Source: Atkinsonella hypoxylon (taxonomy: Eukaryota; Ascomycota; Sordariomycetes; Hypocreales; Clavicipitaceae). Taken from it: a stretch of DNA of 52,664 nt. Each line of letters begins with the position of its first letter. The first letter of the stretch is position 1. Below the pieces are notes generated by a model. That model was not told the origin of the DNA and did no database searches. It saw only the letters and a program-made list of their open reading frames with translations. The stretch is taken from NCBI GenBank assembly GCA_000729835.1, contig JFHB01000213.1:1-52664 (forward strand), in the 5' to 3' direction. The position numbers were made by a program, and so were the translations under genes. Positions 12,091 through 25,317 of this stretch are shown in pieces.

Positions 12091-15000
12091 CTAGCTAGAA
12101 AGCTCTAGTAACTTAATGAATTGTTGATGCTTTTGAATAGCAAGAGGCTTAGTTAAGCCATCTGCTGGCATCTGATTCGTATCAATATAACTAACCTTAG
12201 CTATACCTTTACGAATCTTTTCCCTAATGTAGTTAAACTTCAAAAGGGTGTGCTTAGTTCTACTATGCAACGTTAGGTTGTAAGCAGTAACTATAGCGCC
12301 TTGATTATTACACCTAATAGGAATAGGAGGGGTTAAAGGCAGCTTTATCTCCTTAAAAAGGCCGTAGAGCCACTCTAATTCCCTAATAGCTTTAGATAAT
12401 GCATTAGATTCTGCTTCTAATGTAGAAAGAGCAATAGTACTAGCTTTCTTTGATTTCTAGCTAATAGGTCCACTAGCTAGCTTATATAGATAAGTATAGG
12501 TTAATTTAGAAGAGACTTTATCACCAGCAAAATCGCTATTGCAATAACTAAGGAGGGTCTTAAGTACTTCTTTACAACTAATAGAACTATTAGAAGCTTT
12601 AGAAGAAGACCCTATAGGGTGTAGACTAGAACGCTTATAAATAATAGTAAAGCTTCTAGTACCACTTAAGTACCTTAGGAGGTGCTTAGAGGCGTTTAGG
12701 TGCTCTATATAGAGCTTAGCTAGGAAGGTTGATAGCCACTAAACGGAAAAGGCAATATTAGCCCTAGTTAGCAACATAAGATACATAATAGTACCTATAA
12801 TGCTCTAATAAAGCTTATAATCGGATTTTAAGAGAGGTTTTGTAACTAGTTGCTTTAGAATTCCCAGCTGTATAGGGATAGAAGCTAGCTTAGCATCTAG
12901 CATTTTGAATCTTTCTAGGGCTTTAAGGATGTATTAAGATTAATGGATTTTAATAGACCTTTTAGACCTATTACGGGTGATTTAAACGCCTAGAAAGAAT
13001 TCTGCTGGTCCTCTATCTTCTATTGGATAAGCTTTATATAATAACTTCTTTAGCTTGTTAATATAGCTTAGATTTAGACCAATTAGAAGACAGTTATCTA
13101 CGTAAGTAGCAATATACGTAGATGTAGCTGGGTTATAAAAGACTGCTAGGTCTAATATAAGAGGTTTAAATCCATGCTTTTAAAGTAATTCTGTTAGAAT
13201 TTGCTGCCATTCTCTAGGACTTTGCTTTAGACTATAGAGGGATTTTTCTAGCTTAATTACTTGCTCTTTAGAGGGCTTGTAATTACAGCTTTTTAGTAGC
13301 TTAGCTACTGATAGCGTTGCTTCTGTAAATTCAACGAATCTATCTGGGATTTCCATATAAATAGCTTCCTTTAGCTTGCTATTTAAAAACGCTCCTATAA
13401 AGTCAATTTACTTAACTTCCTAGTTATTAAAAGCTGTAAGGGCTAATAATATACGCTAGCTAGGAGGAATACTAGTTGCAGCAAAGGTCTCTAGATAGTC
13501 TTAACCTTCTATTTACATAAATCCCTTAGCAATAAAGCAGGCCTTATATTTAATAGAATTATTTTCTTTATCCTTTTTAAGCCTATAAACAAGCCTATTC
13601 TTTAGAACTCTTTAGCCCTTAGGTACTTAGTCTTTCCCTATAAATTTAAAGGTTCTAGCAGCTAATAGCTGCTTAAATTCGCTATAGGTAGCTTCTATCT
13701 AATGCTGCTTAGCAGAGCTTTTTAGGGCTTGCTTCTATGTGTTAGGAAGTTCATCCTTATTACTATTAGAAGTAATAGCTGCTTTAGTCCTTGCCTTAAA
13801 GCATAGATCCTTAATTAAGGAAAATATGTCTCTATCTAAATCTATAGCATTAGCATTAGCTTCAGCTTCTATAGTAGCTTCTATAGGTATTTCTATAGGT
13901 ATAGGGGCTTTAGGGGCCTCTATAGCTTCTATAGGGTTGCTAGGTAGAAGAGCTTGATCTACAGGTTCTAGTGGATAATTTGGCACATCTAGATAACTAG
14001 GATAAGGATACTTAGGAGTATAATTATCCACTAATTGCTAGTTATCGATTTCTCCCTCTAAAGGATTATCTACTATAGAACTAATAGGAACCTTAGGGAT
14101 GCCCTATGAAATAGAACCTATTCCTTCTATAATTTTAACGAAGCTAGTCTTTATAACAGCTTGTTTAGAGGGGATATATATTAGATATATATTAGAACCT
14201 AGTGTAGCTAAAAGTCTACTAGGAATAGTTCTTTTAGCTAGCTTCTGCAACCTAGATTGTTGTTCTAAAGGAATTAGAACTTTACAATAGGAGCCTATAG
14301 CCCTTATTTTAGTAAAATTAGGCTTATAGGTCCTAGAAGGCTCTAAATTAGCTAGATATAGCTGTTTAGGACTTAGTGGTTTAGTACTATTTACAGTAGT
14401 ATTAACTAAATCCACTATAGCAGGAAGGATGTAAGACTATAGATATAGAGGTAATTGTAACTACTGTAGAGTAGTACGCAAACAGTCTAGAAGTACCCTT
14501 ATAGCTCTCTCTATTAGCCTATTCTGTTCGTGAATATAGGGGCAAGAGGTGCTAAAGCAAATACCCTTAGAAGATAGCTAAGCTTGCAACCTAGTATCGA
14601 TTTCTATACTACTATTAAAATAAAGGTGTTTAGGGTAGCAGTTATACTGGTTTTTTAATTCCTTAAAGAAGCCTTTAATACAGCTATAAAGAGTAGAACC
14701 CTCTTTATTAGCTAGATTAAAAGACTACTTATACTGTAATTTTCTATTAATTAGAAAAAGAACTAGAGGCCTCTTATTGTGCAGTATAGGCTCTATTTTA
14801 ACGGTATCTCCCTCTATAATATCTAAACATCTAGGGGGGTTAGGAATAGCATGCTTGCTAGGTCTTCTAATAGCTTTAGCTTAGTTGCAAGCTAGGCAGT
14901 TAAAATCCTTTTCCTTGATTTTTGTAAAATTAGGAATACCTTTAGTAATAGAAGCAGTCTTCTTTAGTAAAGGGAGTTCTATATACCTTAATCTAACGTG

Positions 15001-15362
15001 CTAAGTAGCAGCTAATTCTAGGAGCTTCTTATAGGAAGAAGAAGCAGTAGGATTTATACTACTAGAATTATCATTAAAGCTAGCTTCCTGTTGCTCCCTA
15101 TCTTGCTAGATCTCTTAAGAACCACGGGCCTCGTTTAAGGGATCTAGACGGCTATTTCCTCCAATATCCAGCAACTTAGGATTTAGACCTTCTAAATCCC
15201 CGTTATTAGAAGGAATCTAACTAGGAGCCCGTTTAGGAACTAGGGCTAATAGCTCTATAGCATCGTTATTGGTATTATCTTCTTTAAAATCAGATAATTC
15301 CTCGATTCAGCTATATTCCTCTAGATTAAAACTAGGCTGTTAAGGGATTTGAACCTCTATAG
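12091..15362 (-). pseudogene. gag-pol: C1 gag-pol, 3' part: integrase, RT, RNase H
   Basis: This holds the second half of the C1 polyprotein, in copia order: pre-integrase zinc region, integrase, reverse transcriptase, RNase H. Two long uninterrupted pieces remain (14104-14415 and 13735-14031), covering the linker between integrase and RT, and both are in the true frame. The RT active site reads Tyr-Val-Asp-Asn near 13090-13101, so the second Asp is lost, as in C2. The frame ends at a TAG on 12091-12093, matching the end in C2. The 5' part lies at 25318-27283, beyond X1. TAA/TAG codons throughout make it dead. Confidence 0.9.
15358..15362. repeat. Target-site duplication of X1 (TATAG), left copy
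   Basis: TATAG at 15358-15362 recurs at 25313-25317. In the uninterrupted element C2 the same site occurs once, at 36812-36816. Confidence 0.95.
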
Positions 15363-15605
15363 TGTTACGGTGGGATCCGACACGGGTTTGTCGGAAGTAA
15401 CGATAGGTTGTTGGATTCAACTGGTTATGCAAAGATTCGTGAGAGGAGTCGTAAGAGTTGCTGTAGGGAGCATCTAGTAATAGTATTCTAGTAAATAATA
15501 GTTGATTGTTCAATCTAACTACTTAAGTGTTGCTTCTAACTACTTATATATAATTGCAGTTATATGCACTAGTAACTTATAGGTCTATATAATTATCCTG
15601 TAATA
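15363..15605 (-). repeat. 3' LTR of X1
   Basis: 243 bp, paired with 25070-25312. The outer 100 bp or so (from 15363) is nearly free of RIP and the inner end is RIP-mutated; the partner shows the reverse pattern. Confidence 0.95.
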
Positions 15606-15712
15606 AGTGCTGCCCCTACAAAAAAGATTAGCTGTTCTAGCTGTTCTAAAAATTAAGTGTTAATTATTAGAAAGCGTATTAGATTAAACTAAATAACTTA
15701 TTAATCTAGCTA

Positions 15713-17728
15713 TTATAAAAGGCGCAGAAAGGTAGTTATTGTTTTATTATGTAAGCATGCGTTGTTGTTGTTGTAGTGTAATCTACAGTATAGGTTGCTA
15801 TATTTATATATTTTCCTATACACTTATAATGCCTAAATTACACTTGTAATCTAGTAACTATTAAATCTATATATTAAATTAATAGATTTCCTTAGACCTA
15901 ATAGAGCGTTAAAGCTTATTCTATATTCTATATATAAGTAAAGTTATACAAAATTATTCTAGATAATATTAAATTCTATAAATTAATCTTATGTAATAAA
16001 GCTAATTTATTAAATCTATATAGTACATTCTTTATATAAGATTATTCTATATAGTGTTAAAAGCATTAAAAATTAATCTATATTAAAGCAAATTTTCTGT
16101 TAGATCTCTCTAGTGTATTTCTTTATATATATACAGCTTATTCTAATCCTTAAGCATTAGTAATAGTAGCAAATTGTTAGTTAGTTGTAGTAGGCTGTTA
16201 GTTCTCTCTAGAAAGTAAAGCTAAAGGATATTCCTAGCGGCTTTAGAGAGGGTTTTACTTAAGAGGCATTAGTCTTACGCTTAATAGGCGTTTCTACTAG
16301 TTTACCTATAGCTAGCCTCTTAGTTAGTGTTTTTACCTTAGTTAGCATTAGCTTTACTGTAGAAGGTATTTTTTATAGAATTAATAAAGAGGAATGCATT
16401 AAAGATAGGTTAATTAGCATAAACTAAGTACTTCTTCTACATTAAATAGTGCTAAATCCGTTACTAGAGAGGCCTTATGCAGCAATAGGCTAGTTAGCTA
16501 AACGTTCTAAGAAGTCTATATAAATGCAGTTAATTTTATGTTATAAGCGTCTACTTTCTGCCTATAGTATATTAATATTGCTAGCAACCTTTAGTAAGGT
16601 TTTATTTTTATTAATAATATTATTAATACCTTTATTAAATTAACTTATGCTATTTAGTTAGTTATATATACTGTAGATAGCAGTCTATAATTCGTTAAAC
16701 TACTTATTAAATAGATCTCCTTTAGCCTTTATTTTAACCTAGTTAATCTTTTTATTTAACTTATTAATTTTAGTAATATAGAGGTTAAGTTACTTCTATA
16801 TAGCGTTGCTACCTATAGGAGTATCCTTAAGGTAGACTTTAATTATTTCTTTAGCGTTAAATTTACACTTCTTCTAAAGGAGACTATTACACTAGCTCTA
16901 GAATTGCACCTTAGCTAATAGAATAAAGAGTAAGTCTATACAGCTAATACTAGCTAAGGCACCTATAATAGTGCTATTAATCCTGCTAAATTTATTAGAG
17001 AAGTAAATAGTAAGCAATACTACCTATAACAGTAAACTAATAGATAAATCTATAGTAACAGTTTCCTTACCTCTTTTTACTATATTGCTACTGTAGTATA
17101 CAGTAGCAGCTGCTTTTGCCTATATCTTACCTCTTCTAGCTACTCTAGCGTTACCTATAGATGCCTTAGTATCCTTACCTTTATATTGCTAGTTCTAGCG
17201 CTTTACTTTATAGTTATTGTAAATCCTAAAGATATATATTACTGTATTCTGCTAAAGTAAGTAATATACGTTATCTTTAAAGACCTTAATGCTAGTTTTA
17301 TCTATTGTACTGCCTTTAAGAGTAAATTTATAGGTATAAGTGTAAATAGTATTTTCTATATTCTATACCTTTTCTTTAGCTCTATTAGTGTAGTAATACT
17401 AACTATAGTCTTCTGTAATAGGCTCTACATTAGTAATATTAATATTATCTTTAATTTCTATAGAAATAGTGCTAAAGATAAACTTATTAACTTTTAGGGT
17501 GCCCTTAGTACTTCTAGGCCTACTAAAAGTGCTATATAGGCAGTAGAAATTAAGCAATATAAGATAAGTTTTAATATTATTTAGCTCTATAGCTACTGTA
17601 TTACCTTTATAGTTATATTCTTACTCCTTAAACTTAAAACCTTTACTTTTAGCGTTAAAACTATTATTGTAATTAATGTATATATTAGAAGTAATATATT
17701 CTTCTTTAGGTTTAAATAGTAGTAGCAT
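15713..17728 (-). pseudogene. X1 third reading frame downstream of integrase (unknown protein)
   Basis: Unrecognised. On the minus strand a frame starting at an intact ATG (17726-17728) runs about 670 codons to about 15713. It is interrupted only by TAA/TAG where Gln or Trp would fit, and those are sparse (about 4 in the 145 codons before 17290), so the frame looks genuinely coding. It is in a different frame from gag-pol. Visible features are a Lys-rich, polar N-terminal half, a hydrophobic stretch around 16900-17030 and a following region rich in Asn, Lys, Ile and Leu that may be coiled. The frame is also open upstream to about 17860, with a strongly hydrophobic Leu/Phe-rich segment that could be a signal peptide if the start is further up. 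No zinc knuckle, chromodomain or catalytic motif was seen. Its position is that of env in retrovirus-like elements, but homology to any envelope is not shown. The last 450 bases or so have more stops and are less certain. Confidence 0.65.
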
Positions 17729-18299
17729 TATAGCTTAAGTGTAGTTACTATTATTATTTCCTTCTTAGAATAAGCTATCTAGGTTTACTAGAATTAATAA
17801 TTCTAAACTACTAAAAGAAAAGAATAATAGTAGTAGATTTTCTGTAGAGAGAACAAAAGGGGCTAGAAGTAGCTCTATAGAGGCTAGTTAGTTCTATAGA
17901 CTATAGGAATTTACTCTATAGGCAGTCTATTGCCCTTAGCGTAGTATTTTAGTGTTTAATTATTAGAAGTAGCTAAATAATAGCCTAAAGGAATAGAAAA
18001 AGCAGCAGCTATAATAGCATTAATAAATTTATAAAGACTTTATAATATATAAAAGTGTAAAGAAAAGGTTATATAGTAAAAAGCGTAAAAATTCGCAAAA
18101 GTAAAGGTAAATTTATAGGAAAAGTAGGTTAAAACAATAGTATATAGATTTATAGGTGTTTTCTTTTTAGCCTTCTATAATTCTATAATATAGGTTAATT
18201 TTAATAGTTCTAATAATAATAAATAAGGAAATAAGGAAAGAGATACTAAGAGATTTAAATAATCTATTATATAATAAAGGAAATTAAGACTTATAAGGA
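17729..18299 (-). other. X1 region between gag-pol and the third frame
   Basis: About 570 bases with two partly open minus-strand frames and no recognised domain. It may contain the integrase C-terminus and the start of the downstream gene. No promoter or other signal was identified. Confidence 0.4.
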
Positions 18300-21200
18300 A
18301 AAGAGTTAGTAGTAGGCTTTTGCTAGCTAATTTAGGGTTTTTTAGTAAGCTATATTACTCTTCTAATAACGCTAATACTCTTCTTCCTAATTTATAGGGT
18401 GCTTCTGTAAATATTTATTTATAATTTTAAAAGTATTAACTTTAAGCTTATCTTTAGAAATCTATTAGTTATCTTTAGTAAAGAACTCTTTCTATTGTAT
18501 AAGGAATTCTAAATATAGCTTACTTAACCTACTGCAGAAACGTTAGATTTAATAGGTGTAAATTTGCTTAATTTCCTAATAGTTCTCTATACTAAACCCT
18601 TCTATTGCAATTAGCAGTAGTAGTTACTCTTTTTAGTTAAAAGGGTTTTTACCTTATCTTAGCTTCTAAAGGTAAGCTACTAATACTACTAGATATATAT
18701 ATAAATCTAGTAGGAAATCTAGGCAAAATAACAATAGGCTTACTTTTATAAAAACCTTATATAGCTCTACCTATTAAGAAGACTATTTCTTTTTTAGCTT
18801 TTCTAGAAGTATATATCCTTAGTGTAATTATAGGTAGACTATATCCCTTACTTTAATGTTAATAGGCTTATACTAGGCGTTATATTTAATCTTACTTAAG
18901 GTATTTACTATACTAATAGCTATTTCTGCCTCTTACTAGTATAGCTTCTAAAGTACAGCTATATTGCTTATATTTATTCTATTGCTAAGAACGTTATCTA
19001 ATTAGATTAGATTAACAACAGTAGCTAGTTAAAAACTATATATAAGTTCGTTAGAGGAAATCTCTATACTAGCTACTACTGTATTATTAAGTTAGTGCTG
19101 TAGTGCTAGAAGTATTGCAGTTTATAGTGTATTTAGATTTATAACTATATAGTATTAAACAGTAATAATAACTATTTAATTCTTCTATTTAGCTGTTTTA
19201 TTTATCTATAAGTAGTAAGCTGTAGCTATAAGCAATTTACTTCTAATTTAGGTAAATATACTTCTCTAGATATTAGAAATAAACTTTAGATCTTAGTTAC
19301 TTATAATCTACTTAAGAAGGCTTTAGTCTAATAAATATAGTATTTATAAGAGTAGTTCTGCCTAAATTTCTGCTGTATATATTATATACTTAAGTATAAG
19401 GATTGTTTACTTACTAAATAGGCAATTTACTAGATATAGTAAGTTATAGGAGCTATATCTATCTTTTTGCTATAGGGTGTTTATTAAGCTAACTTTAGGT
19501 ACATTAGTAATAAAATTAAGTGAAATTATATAGAAAGGAGTTAGAACTAACTTTAACAACCTTAATTCCTTTAGCAGCTTACTGCAGTTAATTGCATTTT
19601 CTTTATAGGCACAGCAGTAAGCAATATAGGCTTAAATCTACTTATATATCTGCAGAAAGTAAACTGCCTACAATTCTACTGCTATTCTATAAGCACTAAA
19701 ATAGTTTTAATTATTATAGACTATTTTAAGGATAGATTCTATAACCTTTATAGGTATATATAGTTAGAATAGGCCTTTTCTATTATAATAGTATAAAAGT
19801 CTATTGTTTTATAGAGTTTATCTATACAGTAGAATCCTTAGTCTTCTTTATTAATTTTATTAATTCTACTTTTCGCAAAAGTCCTTAATACCTTCTATAA
19901 TTCTACTAAGCTTTAGATTAAAACTATAGCCTTAGATAATTTTCTCTTTTAAACCTTTATTTAATACTGCTGTAGCACTATATTCTTTAGCAAAAAACGC
20001 GCTTATATTAAGCTTATTAAATTCGCTATTATAAGCTTCCTTTTAGTATAAAACTATAACTAGCAACCTAGAGAGTGTATTTAGCACTATATTTAGTACT
20101 TCTAGTATATAGAAGACTTTTAGGTTAAATTGCAATAAATAATTAGCTACTTTAGCTAATTTTAGGTTAGCTTTATCTAGATCTATTATAGTAAGTAAGG
20201 TGTATTTAATAATCCCTTTTACTAGTAAGTAGTTTATAATAATATTAATAGTGTAGCAGTTAGATTAAACTATTTTCTATAGCTTTTAAACACTTTATAT
20301 AATTACAGCTACCTCTGCCTTAGTTAATCTATAGCGTTTCTTTAGGTTAAAAGTATATCTTAAGAGGAAAAGAATTAGTTAAAGCTAATTGTTTTTAATA
20401 TCTTTACTAGGTATACTGTAACTATTCTATTTACCTATAAGCTAGAAGATAAAGAGCCTAAATCCTTCCTTATAAGCGTTAACTTTAAAGAATAAATGCT
20501 TACTAGGGTTATAGTGCTATAGAATAGTGTTTTTATTAAGGTATACCTTTACCTTTTAGAATACCTTCTTTTCCTTAGGTTTTAGTAAAAATATTACTTC
20601 TTAGGCTTTCTTTTAGTATATTAGTTTTAGTAAACTATTAGCTAAGCCTTTCTTATAAAGCTCTTATAGTAAGGTAGTCTTTTGTTTCTATAGTAAGTAA
20701 ATTTATATATTAAACTATAGAATACTTTTCTATAAAAAGCTAGCTATACTAATAAAGGTCTTTAAATTTATAAGATCTACTAAAAACTTAAGTTTTTAAA
20801 AAGCTTTTAGCCTATTATTTATATTAGTAATTCTATTACTATTAACAATAAAACTTAACAGCTAAATAGCTAGGTAGCCTATAAATAACTTCTTTATAGC
20901 TATTATTAACTTATTTTTCTCTAGAATTAATAAGACTATATTAAGGTATATAAGGTAGTCTTTAGTAAAGTTAGAGAATATAATAATGTTATTAATGTAG
21001 ATTTATATAAAATACTAATACTTTTAAAATAATTAGTCTATATACTATTAAGCAAAAGCTAGTATATTCTTAAAGCCTATAAGCGCTATATTTAATGCTT
21101 TTAATCCTTATTTTAATATTACTACTATATAAGATTAATGCTCTTATCTTATAGAAAGCTAGTAGAAAAACCCTAATATATTAAAGAGCAAAAATATCTT

Positions 21201-24200
21201 CTTACTATATATATTTACTATAATATTTAATTAATCTAGTAAGGGGTATACATTTAGTATTACTACACTATTAAGCAGCCTTATATTAACTATAACTTAT
21301 TCTTTTCTTTCTATTAGAGTTTTAATCTACACTATAAAGGCTAAGCAGGCTATAGCTACTAGGTTGTTTAAATATAATATCTTTCTACTTAAATATAGCT
21401 TATTATAAACCTTATCTAGTTTAGCTTTATCTTTAGCTTCTAGTAGGTAGATTTAGATAGGTTTTAGCTACTTCTGCTATTTATTTACTAGATTTACTCT
21501 TATATATTAGTCTTTAGGTATAGAAATAATACCTTTATTACAATAAATGTTGTATTTATCTATTAAGTTAATAAGTTTAGCTGTAACGTTTAGGTTTAAG
21601 TTTTCTACCTTAACCTTATATTTATTGCAGATATATAGTACATCCTTAGAATAAGAGATTCTATATATAGAGATACTATTATTAACTTTTTTAGAGTTAA
21701 ATCTACTACTGTTACCTTCTTTCTATATTTTATAATCTTCTATAGGCAATAAACTATTATTAGGTGTAATATCCTTAGAAAAATATATATATAAATTAAA
21801 TAGGTTTATAATTATATAGTTAGCCTTAAGCCCTTTATTATACTAAAGATAAGCAACCTTTTAATTTTTCTAGATTATAATAAATTTATCTAAATAGTTA
21901 TAGGCTACTATTTATTCCTAGTTAGTTATACTAAGTAATATATCTAGAATAAGGTTAGATTTTAAGTATATATAGTAAGCAGTAGCCTTTTTATTAGCTA
22001 GTACCTCCTTCTATTTAACTAGAATATACTTCTACAATTTTAGCGGAATTATTATAGCTTATACTGCTGTTACATTCTAATATAAAATCTTTAAAATTAG
22101 CTAAAAGATACCTATTTCTATAACTATATTATAAATAGACCTAATAGTAGCCCTAGGGCAGATAAAATTAATTTTAACACTATAATTATAGAGAAAGGTT
22201 AAACCTAGAAGGAGCTTTAGCCTTAAGTTACTTATTACATTAGCTATAACTGTAAAATAGCTAGTTATAAGTACACTATATATAGATCTAAGGATATAGA
22301 AGTTAAATATAGCTATCTTAGAGATATAGAAGGATAATTGCACTCTAGTAACTAGTTTTAGCTCTATTTTTGCCTATTTTATATTCTAACTAAACTAAGT
22401 TAACTATACTTTATTAACTAACACTAAAGAGATTCTAGTATCTAGGTAGATCTAATGTAATAGTCCTTTATTATAGAATTAAATAGAAATCTTTAGAAAG
22501 GAATTTAACTTTAGAATACTAGATTTAATAAGCTATAGCCTTATAACTACTTTAACTACTTACTTTATCTAGATTCTTTATAAATCCTTTTAGTTTACCT
22601 TTATCTAAACTTTCTTCTTTTACTTTTCTTTACTTTTAGTAAAATAGATTTTAATAAAGTTAAATTCTAGGCTAGTTAGTAGTTCTTTAGTATTAACTGT
22701 TTCTTCTTCTTCTATTAGCTAGTATTTATAGCTTTTAAGGTACTTTTTATAGTCTTTTTAGTTAGATTTATCTTTAAACGTTATTATATAGGTATATTCC
22801 TTATTATTCTATAGTAAGCTCTATTATTAAAAACGTTAAAGCTACTAAGAATACTGTAGCTTTAGCTAATAATTCTAGCTAGCCCCTAAATCCTAGTTCT
22901 ACTAAGGTTAAAGTTACTGCTCTCTTAGCAGCTAATTCCTTTAGTTTTATAGTAAGTATTAAGTATAATTATTCTAGTAATTTTTATAGAATAGAGGTTA
23001 GAACTAAAATTAACTATTACTTCTATTCTAGTTAGCTTAGTTACCTTAAGCTGCTTTATTGTTTTTAAAGTCCTTACTATTAAATTTACTCTAAGTATAG
23101 TAGGTATTAGTACTTTCTTTATAGTCTTTTAACTTTTATTATTTTTCTAGATCCTTAAGGTATTCTTATAGATCCTTAACCTTATTATTTACTATAGTAA
23201 TATATATAGATCTTAGGTCTTTTACTGTTAAAATTAGGTATAGCTATTGTAATTCTAGGTATAGCTTATAATAGAGTCTTAAAAGAAGCTAAAGATTAGT
23301 GGTTTTACTATTTATATAGGTATATTAAAATACTCTAGAGGTAAATTCCCTAAATAATTTTTCTTTAATTATATTCTACTCTATAAACTTAGCTAAATCT
23401 AGCTATATTATTGCATTCTAGATCTATATACTAAATTCTTTATAGATAGCAGTATAAATAGAGTTTAAACTGCTAAAAATAGCTGTTTTTTTATAGTAAT
23501 CTAGATACTGCTTATACTATATTAATATATTCCCTTTAAAGAGAGTTTAGAGCTTAATATAAATAGCTTCTTAGGCGTTAATTGCACTATAGCTACAGTA
23601 GTCTTTAATAGCTTAGATCTATAGCTCTATATTGTAGAAAACAGTGTACTTTCCTTTATATAAAATTAGCTTATAGATATTTCTATTGTTAAAGGGTTTA
23701 AAGTAACTAATATTAGTAATTTTCTATATAGAATCTATTTATTCTTTAGGGGTTTAGAACTATATATTGCCTTAGTTATTCTGTTTTTAACGTAAATCTA
23801 GCCTTTTATCCGCTAGATTTAGCTAGAGATTATTGTTTCTAATATAGTATAGTACTTATTAATTTATATACTAATATTTAAAGTTACTAAATACTTAATT
23901 CTAGTCTTTTTTAGCATTTTAGCTCTTCTTAGCCTTACTATTGTAGTATTACTTTAATAGATTCTTTAGAAATTATAGTAGCTTCTATTCTTTTAGAAAA
24001 GTACTAAGGTGTCTAAAGTATCTTTATATTATATAGTTTCCTTTACTTAAGGGCTACTTTTAATCTTACTTCTAGTTCTAGTTATCTTTTAGAGGTAAGT
24101 AAGAATTAAAAGCCCTTTACCTATAATCCTTAGGCTAGAAGCCTTATTAGGTATAGTATTATCTATTGTATTTATTCTAAGGCTTAGGTGTAGTCTCTAT

Positions 24201-25007
24201 CTTCTAGGCTAAGTATTGTTACTCTACCTAAAGAGCAGCAATTTTATTATTTAATTCTCTCTATAATTTACTAATTTTATTAATTAATTCTCCTTTAATT
24301 CTACTAATTTACTTACTAATTTCTGCAGAAAAACCTATAAGCTATTCTAGTAAAGGGTTCCCTTTTCTAAGTAGATCTACTGCTTCCTCTACTTTATACT
24401 TTAGCTTAAGGGTATAAAACCTTTAGTAAGCCTATAAAAGCAGTAAGATTTTAGCTAGTTCTTTAATTAGTAAGTTCTTTCTAGTAGTTTAAGGTGTATC
24501 TAATAGATCTAGGTTCTTAGTAAGTAGTATAAATCTAAATCCCTATACTTACTTTCCTTTAATATTCTAGGTAGAATTAGCACTAGCTTTATAGATAGTA
24601 TCTCTTAAGCTGTTAGATCTAGATAATCTAGCCTTAGCTTTTTTTTCTAGTATTACTATTAGTAAATCTATAAGGAGTTTAGCAAACTTAGCCTTATTAA
24701 TAATTCCGTTAACCTACCTTTATACCTACTATACTATAGAAGTATTAATAGTATTCTAGTAAGAAGGTAGTTCTACTAGCTTAGGTTAGTTATATAATTT
24801 AAGCTGTCTATTAATGAATTTATAGCGAGTAAGATAAAGTAGTAGACTTCTTTTCTTTTAAGGCATAAGATCTCTTTTTTAAATCTAGAAATCTAGATTT
24901 TAGCAGTAAAATTTATAGAATTAGTATATAGTTTTAAGTTCTCTATTAGTAAAAGGAATATAATTCCTTCTACTAAGCTCCTTCTAAAGTTGCTCTATCT
25001 TAGATAT
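18300..25007 (-). pseudogene. gag-pol: X1 gag-pol polyprotein, RIP-inactivated
   Basis: Gag, RT and integrase all fall in one minus-strand frame. Gag (about 25007 to 22500) is Lys/Leu-rich with coiled-coil character; I saw no CCHC knuckle. A stretch without stops (22101-22343) fits a retropepsin-like protease, ending in a Leu-rich segment. RT spans about 20690-21660 and its YxDD box reads Tyr-Ile-Asn-Asn (20988-20999). RNase H follows. The integrase core has its D,D,E triad changed to Asn (19515-19517), Asn (19296-19298) and Lys (19188-19190), at the normal Asp-to-Glu spacing of 36. RT before integrase places it in Ty3/gypsy. The start is a guess (ATA at about 25007) and the end is approximate. 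Confidence 0.85.
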
Positions 25008-25069
25008 TGCGATTTTAGCTTTTTAAGCTTAAGGAGAGTTAGCAATAATTAGAAGCAATTACTACTACT

Positions 25070-25312
25070 TATTACAGTAGGATCTAATATAGGTTTATTA
25101 GAAGTAATAATAGGTTGTTAAATTTAATAGGTTATGTAAAGATTTATAAGAGGAGTTGTAAGAGTTGCTGTAGGGAGCATCTAGTAATAGTATTCTAGTA
25201 AATAATAGTTAATTGTTTAATCTAACTACCTAAGTGTTGCTTCTGACTACTTATACATAATTGCGGTCACGTGCACTAGTGACCTGCGGGTCTGTATGAT
25301 TATCCCGTAACA
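25070..25312 (-). repeat. 5' LTR of X1
   Basis: 243 bp. The outer end, finishing CCCGTAACA at 25312, is preserved and contains a GGTCAC...GTGACC inverted repeat. The inner end is RIP-mutated. On the minus strand gag follows within about 60 bases. No clear primer-binding site was recognised. Confidence 0.95.
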
Positions 25313-25317
25313 TATAG

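Larger units (their letters stand above)
15363..25312 (-). mobile_element. X1: complete 9.95-kb Ty3/gypsy element on minus strand
   Basis: 243-bp LTRs lie at 15363-15605 and 25070-25312, ending in an 8-bp inverted repeat (TGTTACGG / CCGTAACA) on the unmutated outer ends. Reading the minus strand: LTR, gag, protease, RT, RNase H, integrase, then an extra frame of about 670 codons, a purine tract (AGGGGCAG just inside 15606) and LTR. It is the only complete X copy in the window and the reference for XA and XB. It is the innermost of five nested layers, so it is one of the most recent arrivals. Confidence 0.95.

Noticed and set aside
13739..14290. Plus-strand frames 13739-13957 and 14099-14290, and 37886-38137 on minus
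   Set aside because: Antisense shadows of the integrase-RT linker of C1 and C2.
15713..17728. Calling the extra X1 frame an envelope gene
   Set aside because: Position and a hydrophobic stretch alone do not show it. No envelope motif, cleavage site or homology was recognised, so it is left as unknown.
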